From the NCBI RefSeq assembly GCF_013393365.1, contig NZ_AP022321.1, positions 457,001-521,000 on the forward strand: a stretch of DNA of 64,000 nt, read 5' to 3'. The position numbers were made by a program, and so were the translations under genes. Below are positions 1 to 7,310 of this stretch, one piece after another; position 1 is the first letter of the stretch, and each line of letters starts with the position of its first letter. This DNA is from Veillonella nakazawae (GTDB lineage Bacteria; Bacillota; Negativicutes; Veillonellales; Veillonellaceae). A model generated the notes under the pieces. It worked only from the letters and a program-made list of their open reading frames with translations. It had not been told where the DNA came from and made no database searches.

Positions 1-386
1 GGAATATCATGGTAGCTCACAATGCAAAATTCGATATGAATGTATTGCGTGCTACACTGGATTACTATAAAATCCCTTGGCCTGATCTTGATTATGCATG
101 TACGGTGAAACTTTCACGTGCAGTATGGCCAGATTTAGTAAACCATAAGCTAAACACGATGGCCGCATATATCGGGGTTGAGTTTAAACATCACTACGCA
201 TTAGATGATGCGGAAACATGTGCTAAGGTTGTATTAGAGGCGGCTAAAGCTAAGGGCGTTAATAGCTTGCCAGATTTATTGAAGGCTACAGGTGTACCAC
301 TAGAACCATTTATTGATGACAAAAATCGCGCTGCTCAAGAGGCTTTACATAAAGAACCTGAGCCAGAGCAAATGTCGTTCTTTTAG
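1..386 (+). CDS. DnaQ-like 3'-5' exonuclease, C-terminal part (5' end outside window)
   Basis: Reading is open from the first bases, so the gene starts before the window. The visible 126 codons hold the end of a DEDDh exonuclease fold: VAHNAKFD (Exo II-type motif), then HHYALDDAETC (Exo III-type His and Asp). Family members remove 3' nucleotides during proofreading or repair. The protein ends EPEQMSFF; QMSFF resembles the pentapeptide that binds the beta sliding clamp (QLSLF type), suggesting recruitment to the replisome (inference). deoC starts 14 bases after the stop behind a GGAGAG ribosome site, so the two may be cotranscribed. It could be a free epsilon-like subunit or a repair exonuclease; the missing N-terminus prevents a decision. 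Confidence 0.8.
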   Translation, partial: NIMVAHNAKFDMNVLRATLDYYKIPWPDLDYACTVKLSRAVWPDLVNHKLNTMAAYIGVEFKHHYALDDAETCAKVVLEAAKAKGVNSLPDLLKATGVPLEPFIDDKNRAAQEALHKEPEPEQMSFF

Positions 387-400
387 TAAGGAGAGACACT

Positions 401-1063
401 ATGTTAGGTAAAGAATTATTATCTTATGTGGATCATACACTATTGCGTCCTACAGCTACATGGGATGATATTAAAGAAATTTGTGATGCTGGCGTAGCCT
501 ATAAAACAGCATCTGTATGTATTCCACCGGACTTTGTAGCTTCCGCCCATGAAGTGTACCCAGACCTTAATGTATGTACTGTTATTGGTTTTCCTTTAGG
601 CTATGAAACGACAGAGGTTAAGGTGGCTGAAACAAAACAAGCCCTTGCAGAAGGGGCCTCTGAAATCGATATGGTAATAAACCTCGGCGATGTAAAGCAA
701 GGCGATTTTGAGGCTGTAACGAATGAAATCGGGGCCCTTAAAGAGGCTTGTGGCGATAAAATCTTAAAGGTTATTATCGAAACTTGTTATCTTACCGACT
801 CTGAAAAGGTGGCCCTCTGTAAATGTATCACCAATGGTGGGGCAGACTACATTAAAACTTCTACTGGTTTTGGTAGCGGTGGCGCTAGCCTTGAAGACAT
901 TCGTTTATTCAAGAAGCATATCGGTCCTAATGTAAAAATTAAGGCTGCCGGTGGTATTCGTTCTATCTCTGACATGAAAGCCTATATTGCAGAAGGTTGC
1001 AGCCGTATCGGCGCCAGTGCAGCAGTAGAACTACTTAAAGATCATTTAGACGAAGAAGTATAA
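401..1063 (+). CDS. deoC: deoxyribose-phosphate aldolase
   Basis: Cytosolic class I aldolase that splits 2-deoxyribose 5-phosphate into glyceraldehyde 3-phosphate and acetaldehyde, the last step of deoxynucleoside catabolism. The 220-aa TIM barrel matches the family's usual length. The Schiff-base lysine is K152 in YIKTSTGF; the second lysine is K181 in KIKAAGGIR; D90 in SEIDMVIN fits the proton-relay aspartate. Start ATG follows AAGGAGAGACACT. It is followed by a terminator-like hairpin, then by the pyrimidine phosphorylase and cytidine deaminase genes, giving a complete short route from cytidine or thymidine to central carbon. Confidence 0.96.
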   Translation: MLGKELLSYVDHTLLRPTATWDDIKEICDAGVAYKTASVCIPPDFVASAHEVYPDLNVCTVIGFPLGYETTEVKVAETKQALAEGASEIDMVINLGDVKQGDFEAVTNEIGALKEACGDKILKVIIETCYLTDSEKVALCKCITNGGADYIKTSTGFGSGGASLEDIRLFKKHIGPNVKIKAAGGIRSISDMKAYIAEGCSRIGASAAVELLKDHLDEEV

Positions 1064-1067
1064 TAGA

Positions 1068-1100
1068 AAACCACCTAGGCCGTGCTTAGGTGGTTTCTTA
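1068..1100 (+). terminator. hairpin after deoC
   Basis: Perfect 10-bp stem (AAACCACCTA, 1068-1077, with TAGGTGGTTT, 1087-1096). The following U-tract is weak (TTTCTTA), so read-through into deoA is likely; it may be an attenuating or 3'-end-processing hairpin. Confidence 0.6.
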
Positions 1101-1116
1101 GAATGGCGGTATAACC

Positions 1117-2418
1117 ATGCGGATGTATGATATTATTCTAAAAAAACGGTCTAATTTACCCTTAACAGATGAGGAACTTCGTTTTCTTATCTCAGGCTAT
1201 GTAAATGGGGACATCCCTGACTATCAAGTGAGTGCCTTATTGATGACCATTGTATTTAATGGGATGAATGCTCGTGAACTAGGCACATTGACTATGGCAA
1301 TGGCACAATCGGGGCACATGGTAGATTTGTCCAATATTGATGGGATAACAGTAGATAAGCATAGTACTGGTGGTGTAGGGGATAAGACAACTCTTATCAT
1401 AGGACCTTTGGTAGCTGCTTGTGGAGGCAAGGTGGCGAAAATGTCTGGCCGTGGTTTAGGTCATACGGGTGGCACTATCGATAAGATGGAAGCTATACCA
1501 AATTTACAGGTGTCACTAGACCAAGAAGCATTTATTGACCAAGTAAATCGAATTGGTCTTGCCGTTATCGGACAATCTGAAGGGCTGGCACCTGCAGACA
1601 AGAAGCTATATGCTTTGCGTGATGTAACAGGCACCGTAGATAGTATCCCTCTAATTGCATCCTCTGTAATGAGTAAAAAATTAGCCTCTGGGGCACAAGC
1701 CATTTTGCTGGATGTAAAGGTTGGTAGTGGCGCCTTTATGAAAACCATAGACGATGCTCGCGCATTGGCGAAAGCTATGGTAGATATTGGAACGGAAAAT
1801 GGCCGCTCTGTTAAGGCTGTTTTAACCGATATGGACCGACCACTAGGTCACGCCATTGGTAATGCTTTGGAAATTCGTGAGGTTATTAACACCTTGAAAG
1901 GTCATGGCCCAGAGGATTTAACTCATGAATGTCTTATCATGGCAGCTCATATGCTCGTGTTGAGCCAAATTTGTGATTATGAAACTGCTCTCAGTCGCGT
2001 ACAACAGGCCCTTAATTCGGGATCAGCTCTTGAACGATTGCGCATGATGATTGATGCTCAAGGTGGAGACAGCCGAGTTCTTGATGATGAAAGCTTATTA
2101 GCAATCGGAAAATTTACCTATGATGTTACAGCGCTTCAAGATGGTTACATTACACACATGAATACAGAACAATGTGGTATTGCATCTGTTATGCTTGGAG
2201 CTGGTCGTACCGTTAAGGATGGTCCTATCGATTATAGTGCGGGCATCGTAATGCATAAGAAAACAGGTGATACTGTTCGAGCTGGTGAAAGTATAGCCAC
2301 CTTGTATGCTTCAGATGAAAGCTTGCTCGCCAATGCTAGTAAAACATATTTAGAGTCAATTACCTTTGGCAAAACTGCACCAATTGTAGTGGATACGATT
2401 CTTGATATGGTGGAATGA
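1117..2418 (+). CDS. pyrimidine-nucleoside (thymidine) phosphorylase
   Basis: Phosphorolyses thymidine/deoxyuridine (and uridine in the Pdp branch) to base plus (deoxy)ribose 1-phosphate. The 433-aa length and MRMYDII N-terminus match the Firmicute Pdp/DeoA family. The signature DKHSTGGVGDK lies at residues 80-90 (phosphate and sugar site), followed by KMSGRGLGHTGGTIDK and SVMSKKLASGA. An alpha-helical N-terminal domain precedes the glycine-rich alpha/beta domain and a C-terminal domain, as in the family. The ribosome site is poor (GGCGGTATAACC), consistent with translation from a deoC transcript. Specificity for uridine versus thymidine cannot be read from sequence, so pdp or deoA are both possible symbols. 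Confidence 0.95.
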   Translation: MRMYDIILKKRSNLPLTDEELRFLISGYVNGDIPDYQVSALLMTIVFNGMNARELGTLTMAMAQSGHMVDLSNIDGITVDKHSTGGVGDKTTLIIGPLVAACGGKVAKMSGRGLGHTGGTIDKMEAIPNLQVSLDQEAFIDQVNRIGLAVIGQSEGLAPADKKLYALRDVTGTVDSIPLIASSVMSKKLASGAQAILLDVKVGSGAFMKTIDDARALAKAMVDIGTENGRSVKAVLTDMDRPLGHAIGNALEIREVINTLKGHGPEDLTHECLIMAAHMLVLSQICDYETALSRVQQALNSGSALERLRMMIDAQGGDSRVLDDESLLAIGKFTYDVTALQDGYITHMNTEQCGIASVMLGAGRTVKDGPIDYSAGIVMHKKTGDTVRAGESIATLYASDESLLANASKTYLESITFGKTAPIVVDTILDMVE

Positions 2419-2428
2419 GGATATCCAT

Positions 2429-2845
2429 ATGATAGAAAAGGAAACTGATATGACGGAACAGGAAATTCAAAAGCTTATTGATCGTGCCATAGTAGCTCGT
2501 GAGAAAACCTATAGTCCCTATTCCCATTTTGGAGTGGGTGCAGCCCTTCTGTGTGAGGATGGGGCAATCTATGAAGGTTGCAATATAGAAAATGCATCTT
2601 ATGGTTTAACTAACTGTGCAGAACGAACTGCTATATTTAAAGCCGTATCAGAAGGTCGTACAAATTTTAAGGCCCTCACCGTAGTTGCTGATACGGAAGG
2701 GCCTTGTGCACCATGTGGTGCCTGTCGTCAAGTGATTTCTGAATTTGACATACCACAGATTATCTTGGCTAATCTAAAAGGAAATTATAAAGTTATTAGT
2801 CTTGATGAGTTATTACCATTTAGATTTGGTGCGGACAGCTTATAG
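2429..2845 (+). CDS. cdd: cytidine deaminase
   Basis: Zinc enzyme that converts cytidine/deoxycytidine to uridine/deoxyuridine, feeding the phosphorylase just upstream. With the start at 2429 (GAGGA seven bases upstream) it is 138 aa. Zinc ligands are C63 in TNCAERTA and C96/C99 in CAPCGACRQV; E65 is the catalytic glutamate. PYSHFGVGAAL at the N-terminus is typical. A second ATG at 2450 also has an AAGGA site and would give 131 aa, close to Bacillus Cdd; the choice between the two is open. A longer frame starting at 2402 would overlap deoA and is unlikely. Confidence 0.95.
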   Translation: MIEKETDMTEQEIQKLIDRAIVAREKTYSPYSHFGVGAALLCEDGAIYEGCNIENASYGLTNCAERTAIFKAVSEGRTNFKALTVVADTEGPCAPCGACRQVISEFDIPQIILANLKGNYKVISLDELLPFRFGADSL

Positions 2846-2846
2846 T

Positions 2847-2878
2847 AAAAAAGAGACCACCGATGTGGTCTCTTTTTT
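2847..2878. terminator. bidirectional terminator between cdd and metQ
   Basis: A 14-bp perfect stem (2847-2860 with 2865-2878) around a CGAT loop, with an A-run on the left and T-run on the right. It sits between convergent genes and can stop transcription from both sides. Confidence 0.9.
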
Positions 2879-2886
2879 GTTATACC

Positions 2887-3708
2887 TTAGAATGCAGGAA
2901 CAATTGCACCTTGATATTTATCTTCAATGAATTTTTTGATTTCAGGGGTATGAAGAGCTTCCATCAATTTTTTGATGCGAGGATCGCTTTCATTGCCTTT
3001 AAGTACAGTTACGATGTTTACGTAAGGGGAATCTTTAGATTCGATTGCCAATGCATCTTTACTAGGGTTAAGACCTGCATTTAATGCATAGTTTGTGTTA
3101 ATAGCTGCTAAAGCTACATCGTCAAGAGAACGAGGTATTTGAGCTGCTTCTAATTCAACAAATTGGTAACCATTAGGATTGGAAGTGATATCTTGAATTG
3201 TAGATAAGATATTGCTGGAGTCTTTCAATGTGATAAGACCTTCTTTTTGCAATAACAATAATGCACGACCACCGTTTGTAGGGTCATTAGGGATAGCGAT
3301 TTTAGCGCCTTTAGGAAGATCTTTTAAATCTTTGATTTGACGAGAATATAAGCCCATTGGCTCAAGGTGAACACCACCAGCAGATACTAGTGGAAGGTTG
3401 TGAGCTTTTGCGAACTCATCCATGTAAGGTACATGTTGGAAGAAGTTTGCATCGATTTCTTTATCACCCAAAGCAAGGTTTGGTGTGTTGTAATCAGTAA
3501 ATTCTGTGATTTGTAAATCAATACCATCTTTTGCCAAGATAGGTTTAACTTGTTCCAAAATTTCTGCGTGAGGTACTGCTGTAGCACCAATTTTTAATAC
3601 TTGTTTGCCGTTGTTAGCAGCTTGTTTGTTATTGTCATTACCGCAACCAGCGATCAATAAAGCACCGCCAAGGATTACAGTAGCTGCTAATGCTAAAAAT
3701 TTTCTCAT
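2887..3708 (-). CDS. metQ: MetQ-type methionine-binding lipoprotein
   Basis: Substrate-binding lipoprotein of a D/L-methionine ABC importer (NLPA family). 273 aa from the ATG at 3708, which has AAGGAG nine bases upstream; the longer frame to 3732 lacks a site. A signal peptide ends in the lipobox LIAGC with C22 as the lipidated residue, followed by an Asn/Lys-rich linker. The mature part carries family hallmarks: KIGATAVPHAEIL, FTDYNTPNLAL, DANFFQHVPYM, and a C-terminal DPRIKKLMEALHTPEIKKFI. It stands alone here: the metN and metI genes lie about 12 kb away at 15403-17083 and lack an adjacent binding protein, so the three probably work together. Methionine is the expected ligand; related proteins bind Gly-Met or other small ligands. 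Confidence 0.93.
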   Translation of the reverse strand: MRKFLALAATVILGGALLIAGCGNDNNKQAANNGKQVLKIGATAVPHAEILEQVKPILAKDGIDLQITEFTDYNTPNLALGDKEIDANFFQHVPYMDEFAKAHNLPLVSAGGVHLEPMGLYSRQIKDLKDLPKGAKIAIPNDPTNGGRALLLLQKEGLITLKDSSNILSTIQDITSNPNGYQFVELEAAQIPRSLDDVALAAINTNYALNAGLNPSKDALAIESKDSPYVNIVTVLKGNESDPRIKKLMEALHTPEIKKFIEDKYQGAIVPAF

Positions 3709-3827
3709 TAGACACACTCCTTTTACAATCATTTCATATAAAATATTACATTTATAGTACTAAATTATTTCCTATCTATCAAGAAGGAATTATTACGAGT
3801 TCTCCATAGCTTAAAGTTATACCAAAA

Positions 3828-3879
3828 AGAGATTTCCAAACTAGTATCTATAAATAGTTGATAGTGTTTGGAAATCTCT
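3828..3879 (-). terminator. terminator of menA
   Basis: Perfect 14-bp stem (AGAGATTTCCAAAC, 3828-3841, with GTTTGGAAATCTCT, 3866-3879) and a 24-base loop. On the minus strand it is followed by TTTTTGG; a weaker T-tract exists on the plus side. Confidence 0.8.
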
Positions 3880-3960
3880 CTTTATTTTATGTAACTGTAT
3901 TTAATGTATGTACGTATTGGTAAACACTTATTTGCTAATAATTGTATCTATGGTTCAACC

Positions 3961-4857
3961 TTATTTACCTATGATAAGTCCAATGGACCACATGATTTGG
4001 TAAATCATTGCGGCCCCTGCAGTGGTCCCCATTACCTTGTCTAGTAGGAATTCATCTGTTTTAGTACTTAAGGTATGTACTGTTTTGAAAGCTAGTGGTG
4101 CTGCGAGAAAGGCGAAGAGGGAGAACCATGTCATGTGACCTACGATGATCCATGCAAGGATCCAAATGAAATTGAATAGGTAGGTGACGCTCATTAAACT
4201 GAGGGCACGTTCACGACCCAATACGATTGGTAATGTACGACGACCATGGCTTTCATCATTTCGAATATCACGAATGTTATTCGTGAGCATAATGGAACCA
4301 ACGAGCAATGTAGATGGAATAGCAGGGATTAATAATGCTAAAGATAAGTCTCGCGTCCATGCGTAGCCTGTAATGAGGACGATGGCAAAACCCATAGCAA
4401 TACCAGAGGAAATTTCACCAAATGGTGTGCGAGAAATTGGTTTTGGGCCACCAGAGTAGAGAAAACTGATGAGAATGCAAAGAAAACCAGCTGGAATATA
4501 GTACCAAGTGATAGTTGCCGATAGATAAAGACCGATGATAATAGGTACAACCATGAGTACCTTAATCATGGTAACGATGAGCTCTGGTGTAATGGCACCA
4601 CGGGTGATAGAACCCGCATTGCCGACCTTCTGCCCCGCATCGAGACCAGATTTGAAATCTTTATATTCATTCCATAAGTTAGCAACAATTTGAGCTGTTA
4701 CAACAGCTAAAAATATTAAAATCGTATGGAAAATGGCGAGACCTGTACCTTGTGCAGCCCCAAATGCGTAATAGCTAAAGGCAGCACCTAAAATAGTAGG
4801 CCCTAAAGCAGCCACTAATGTACGAGGCCTAGTGAGTGGAATTATTTCTTGTATCAT
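3961..4857 (-). CDS. menA: 1,4-dihydroxy-2-naphthoate polyprenyltransferase
   Basis: Integral-membrane UbiA-family enzyme that attaches the polyprenyl tail to 1,4-dihydroxy-2-naphthoate in menaquinone synthesis. 298 aa from ATG 4857. N-terminal TRPRTLVAALGPTILGAA is typical of MenA; the first Asp-rich prenyl-diphosphate/Mg site is NLWNEYKDFKSGLD and the second is NNIRDIRNDESHGRRTLP. About eight hydrophobic helices follow. The strong AAGGAG lies 22-24 bases before this ATG with a small hairpin between them (4862-4878); a GTG at 4881 abuts the AAGGAG too closely to be a normal start. No other men genes are nearby. Confidence 0.93.
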   Translation of the reverse strand: MIQEIIPLTRPRTLVAALGPTILGAAFSYYAFGAAQGTGLAIFHTILIFLAVVTAQIVANLWNEYKDFKSGLDAGQKVGNAGSITRGAITPELIVTMIKVLMVVPIIIGLYLSATITWYYIPAGFLCILISFLYSGGPKPISRTPFGEISSGIAMGFAIVLITGYAWTRDLSLALLIPAIPSTLLVGSIMLTNNIRDIRNDESHGRRTLPIVLGRERALSLMSVTYLFNFIWILAWIIVGHMTWFSLFAFLAAPLAFKTVHTLSTKTDEFLLDKVMGTTAGAAMIYQIMWSIGLIIGK

Positions 4858-4861
4858 AATA

Positions 4862-4888
4862 AAAGCACACCAAGTGTGCACTCCTTTC
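4862..4888 (-). promoter_or_regulatory. menA ribosome site with hairpin spacer
   Basis: On the minus strand AAAGGAG is followed by GT, a 6-bp hairpin GCACAC-TTG-GTGTGC, then TTTTATT and the ATG. Folding the hairpin would bring the Shine-Dalgarno to a normal distance from the start. Confidence 0.5.
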
Positions 4889-5098
4889 TATTTCTCATAC
4901 CATATGTTTACATATCTATTTAAGTATTGTATAGCAGAACTGATAGGTTGTAAATTACACTATACAGTTATACATCTCAATATAGTATAATAATTAGTAT
5001 ATGCAGTATAGATTATCTTTTTGAAATCTTTATAGATGCAGTACAGGTTATGAATATAATCTGTATACATAGTGTATTGTTAAATCGTGAGGTGTCTT

Positions 5099-6043
5099 AT
5101 GAGAGCTCTCAATAAAAAAATGATGACATTGGCTTGTGCGACGTGCTTAACTGTTGGCATGGGTGCAGTGGCATGTGCTGATACAGTAGATTTAGGATAT
5201 GGCTTGTATGGCAATACGTCTCCTACAGTGAAGGTAGCTAAGGTTATGCATGTTTCCACTGATCCTAAATTGCGTAATCAAGAAGAAAATAATTTTCTTA
5301 AAATGACAAATAAAACTGCTATTGATGTGGTTAATAATACTGTGAAAGCACAAACTGGTGTTTCTGTTGAACCGATGAAGGGGGATGTTCTTGATGGTTA
5401 TTCCCTCTATCAATTACAAGGAACTGACAAACAAGGTCACCATGTAGGGCAGTTAGTTGTTGTAGACTATTCTAAAAATGCTATAGATCAAGTGATTAAT
5501 ATGAATAAGACTATTTTAGAAAAGGTTCCAGATGCAGAAAAAGCTAAAATAAAAAGCTCTATCTCTAAATATGTAGATTCCTACTCTAAAGAGAAGGCTC
5601 AACAACAATTACAAGGTTTGAAGGGCAATACGATTGAAGGTGCTAAATTAGCGAAAGATTTGAAGATGCTAAATGATAAGTTACCTGCTCACATTATGGG
5701 GGTAGTTGATAAAATGCTTGCTACAGAAAAGAATTTATCTCCTAAAAGTAAAGAAGAGCTCCGTTCTTATGTAGACTTTATGGCAAAACAAGTGAGCCTA
5801 GATGCAACTCATGTAGGATATAAACCTGTTCAAACACGTTATGGTACGGCTGTAACAGGCGATTTGCGTGGTGGTCTTAGCTATGATGGTTTTAGAAATT
5901 CTTATGCTTTGATTGGTTATGCCGTTCCTACAGATAAAGGTGTATCCTTACAGATTTTATCATCTGATGATTCTAGCTATGATTATTGGGCTAATGAGTT
6001 GAATCATATGTATCAAACACAATCTCTCAAGGGAGGTAAATAA
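5099..6043 (+). CDS. secreted protein of unknown function (paralogue of next gene)
   Basis: I do not recognise a named family. 314 aa from ATG 5099, preceded by GTGAGGTGTCTT; a signal peptide with a KK n-region and cleavage near VACA|DTV (about residue 27) indicates export. The mature protein is rich in Lys, Asp and Gln, has helical stretches (residues about 145-200) and no further membrane segment. It shares a pattern with the downstream protein: a Thr/Val start, then YQL+GxDKxGxxxxxLVVVD, a charged helical middle, and a C-terminal region with Tyr-rich strands ending after a Tyr/Ala motif. The next gene starts two bases after its stop, so the pair is an operon. A periplasmic or outer-membrane-associated role is only inference. 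Confidence 0.8.
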   Translation: MRALNKKMMTLACATCLTVGMGAVACADTVDLGYGLYGNTSPTVKVAKVMHVSTDPKLRNQEENNFLKMTNKTAIDVVNNTVKAQTGVSVEPMKGDVLDGYSLYQLQGTDKQGHHVGQLVVVDYSKNAIDQVINMNKTILEKVPDAEKAKIKSSISKYVDSYSKEKAQQQLQGLKGNTIEGAKLAKDLKMLNDKLPAHIMGVVDKMLATEKNLSPKSKEELRSYVDFMAKQVSLDATHVGYKPVQTRYGTAVTGDLRGGLSYDGFRNSYALIGYAVPTDKGVSLQILSSDDSSYDYWANELNHMYQTQSLKGGK

Positions 6044-6044
6044 T

Positions 6045-6821
6045 ATGAAATCTTTGAAAGTATTGGCTTGTGCAGCCTGTTTATTAGGTACTGTATCTGG
6101 CGTAGGTTTCGCTAAGGATGTGCAAACTATTGCAGGTTCTATGGTAGTGCCTAACAATGTAAATGTTGTTTCTGCATCTAAAACAAATACACGTGATTTT
6201 GTAGAAAAACAATTGAATGAGAACCCTTCAAAATCTTCAATGGCAAATATGATGGCCAAGGAGCTTCTTCAAAACTTTGGCACTACTTTTGACGTATACC
6301 AATTAAAAGGTGCTGACAAAACAGGTCAAAAGGATGCGTTAGTAGTAGCTGTAGATGTTAAACAAATAGCACAGCAAGTGGCTAAAGATAAGACAAATGA
6401 TCCTATGTTTGTAGCTGCAATGGCAGCTCTAGATAAAGGTCAAATTGATCCTGTTACAGAGCAACTCATGCTAGGTGCCATTAACAAGCAAATTCCAACT
6501 ACTACAACTGTAGTCCCTTTAAATGATCCGAAACGTTATGCTAATCTTAAGACTCGGTCAGGTGAACTGCTTATAAAACCTAGAACGCTTACCGTAGAAA
6601 ATGCGGAACAAGTACATCCTGTGGCTGGTACAAAATATCAAACTTATGCAGCAAGTTCTCGCTTGTTATATGCGGATGGAAATGTACAAACTCCGCTTTA
6701 TGCAAATACTGCATTTGTGTTAAAGCCAGGCAAACCGGTACTATACGTAGGTGTAACAACTGATGTACAACGGGATTATTTCAAAACGATATTTGACAAC
6801 GCCTTCAAATCTATTAAATAA
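6045..6821 (+). CDS. secreted protein of unknown function (paralogue of previous gene)
   Basis: 258 aa, with GGGAGG seven bases before the ATG inside the end of the upstream gene. Signal peptide MKSLKVLACAACLLGTVSG with likely cleavage after VGFA. The segment FDVYQLKGADKTGQKDALVV corresponds to LYQLQGTDKQGHHVGQLVV in the upstream protein, and both are followed by Lys/Gln-rich helices and a final region with TxY or AxY motifs, so they look like an old tandem duplication. No catalytic motif is visible. No terminator is obvious before ridA 116 bases downstream. Confidence 0.8.
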   Translation: MKSLKVLACAACLLGTVSGVGFAKDVQTIAGSMVVPNNVNVVSASKTNTRDFVEKQLNENPSKSSMANMMAKELLQNFGTTFDVYQLKGADKTGQKDALVVAVDVKQIAQQVAKDKTNDPMFVAAMAALDKGQIDPVTEQLMLGAINKQIPTTTTVVPLNDPKRYANLKTRSGELLIKPRTLTVENAEQVHPVAGTKYQTYAASSRLLYADGNVQTPLYANTAFVLKPGKPVLYVGVTTDVQRDYFKTIFDNAFKSIK

Positions 6822-6937
6822 TTTATGATAGATATGCTTTCACGAAGTATGTCATTTACAAGGTAATTACTAATGTGAGTATGGCGGCATTAGAATGATC
6901 TATATTATTTTCAATTATATTTTAAAGGAGAATTATT

Positions 6938-7309
6938 ATGAACACAATTCACACAGACAAAGCTCCAGCAGCAGTAGGTCCTTACTCTCAAGCTAAAGTA
7001 GTACGCGGTTTATTATTCGCTTCTGGTCAAATTCCACTCGATCCTGCAACTGGTTCCATTGTTGCAAGTGGTATCGTAGAGCAAACTGAACAAGTATGTA
7101 AAAACATTGATGCTGTATTGGCTGCAGCAGGTTCTGACTTCTCTGAAGTTATTAAAACTACTTGTTTCTTGGCTGATATTGCTGACTTCAAAGCATTTAA
7201 CGAAGTGTATGCTAAATATTTCACTTCTAAACCAGCTCGTTCTTGCGTAGCAGTAAAAGACCTTCCATTGGGTGCTTTGGTAGAAGTGGAAATTATTGCG
7301 GAAGTATAA
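6938..7309 (+). CDS. ridA: RidA family 2-iminobutanoate/2-aminoacrylate deaminase
   Basis: Small trimeric cytosolic enzyme of the YjgF/YER057c/UK114 family that hydrolyses reactive enamines/imines such as 2-aminoacrylate made by PLP or Fe-S dehydratases. 123 aa, normal length. Hallmarks: APAAVGPYSQA near the N-terminus, FASGQIPLDP, the key arginine R101 in KPARSCVAV, and the C-terminal glutamate E118 in VEVEIIAEV. AAGGAG lies eight bases before the ATG. The cysteine desulfidase gene begins one base after its stop; that enzyme releases exactly the kind of 2-aminoacrylate intermediate RidA removes. Confidence 0.95.
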   Translation: MNTIHTDKAPAAVGPYSQAKVVRGLLFASGQIPLDPATGSIVASGIVEQTEQVCKNIDAVLAAAGSDFSEVIKTTCFLADIADFKAFNEVYAKYFTSKPARSCVAVKDLPLGALVEVEIIAEV

Positions 7310-7310
7310 G

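Noticed and set aside
3709..3827. Possible SAM or T-box riboswitch before metQ (and before metN at 15348-15402)
   Set aside because: No conserved riboswitch core or antiterminator found; leaders are short.
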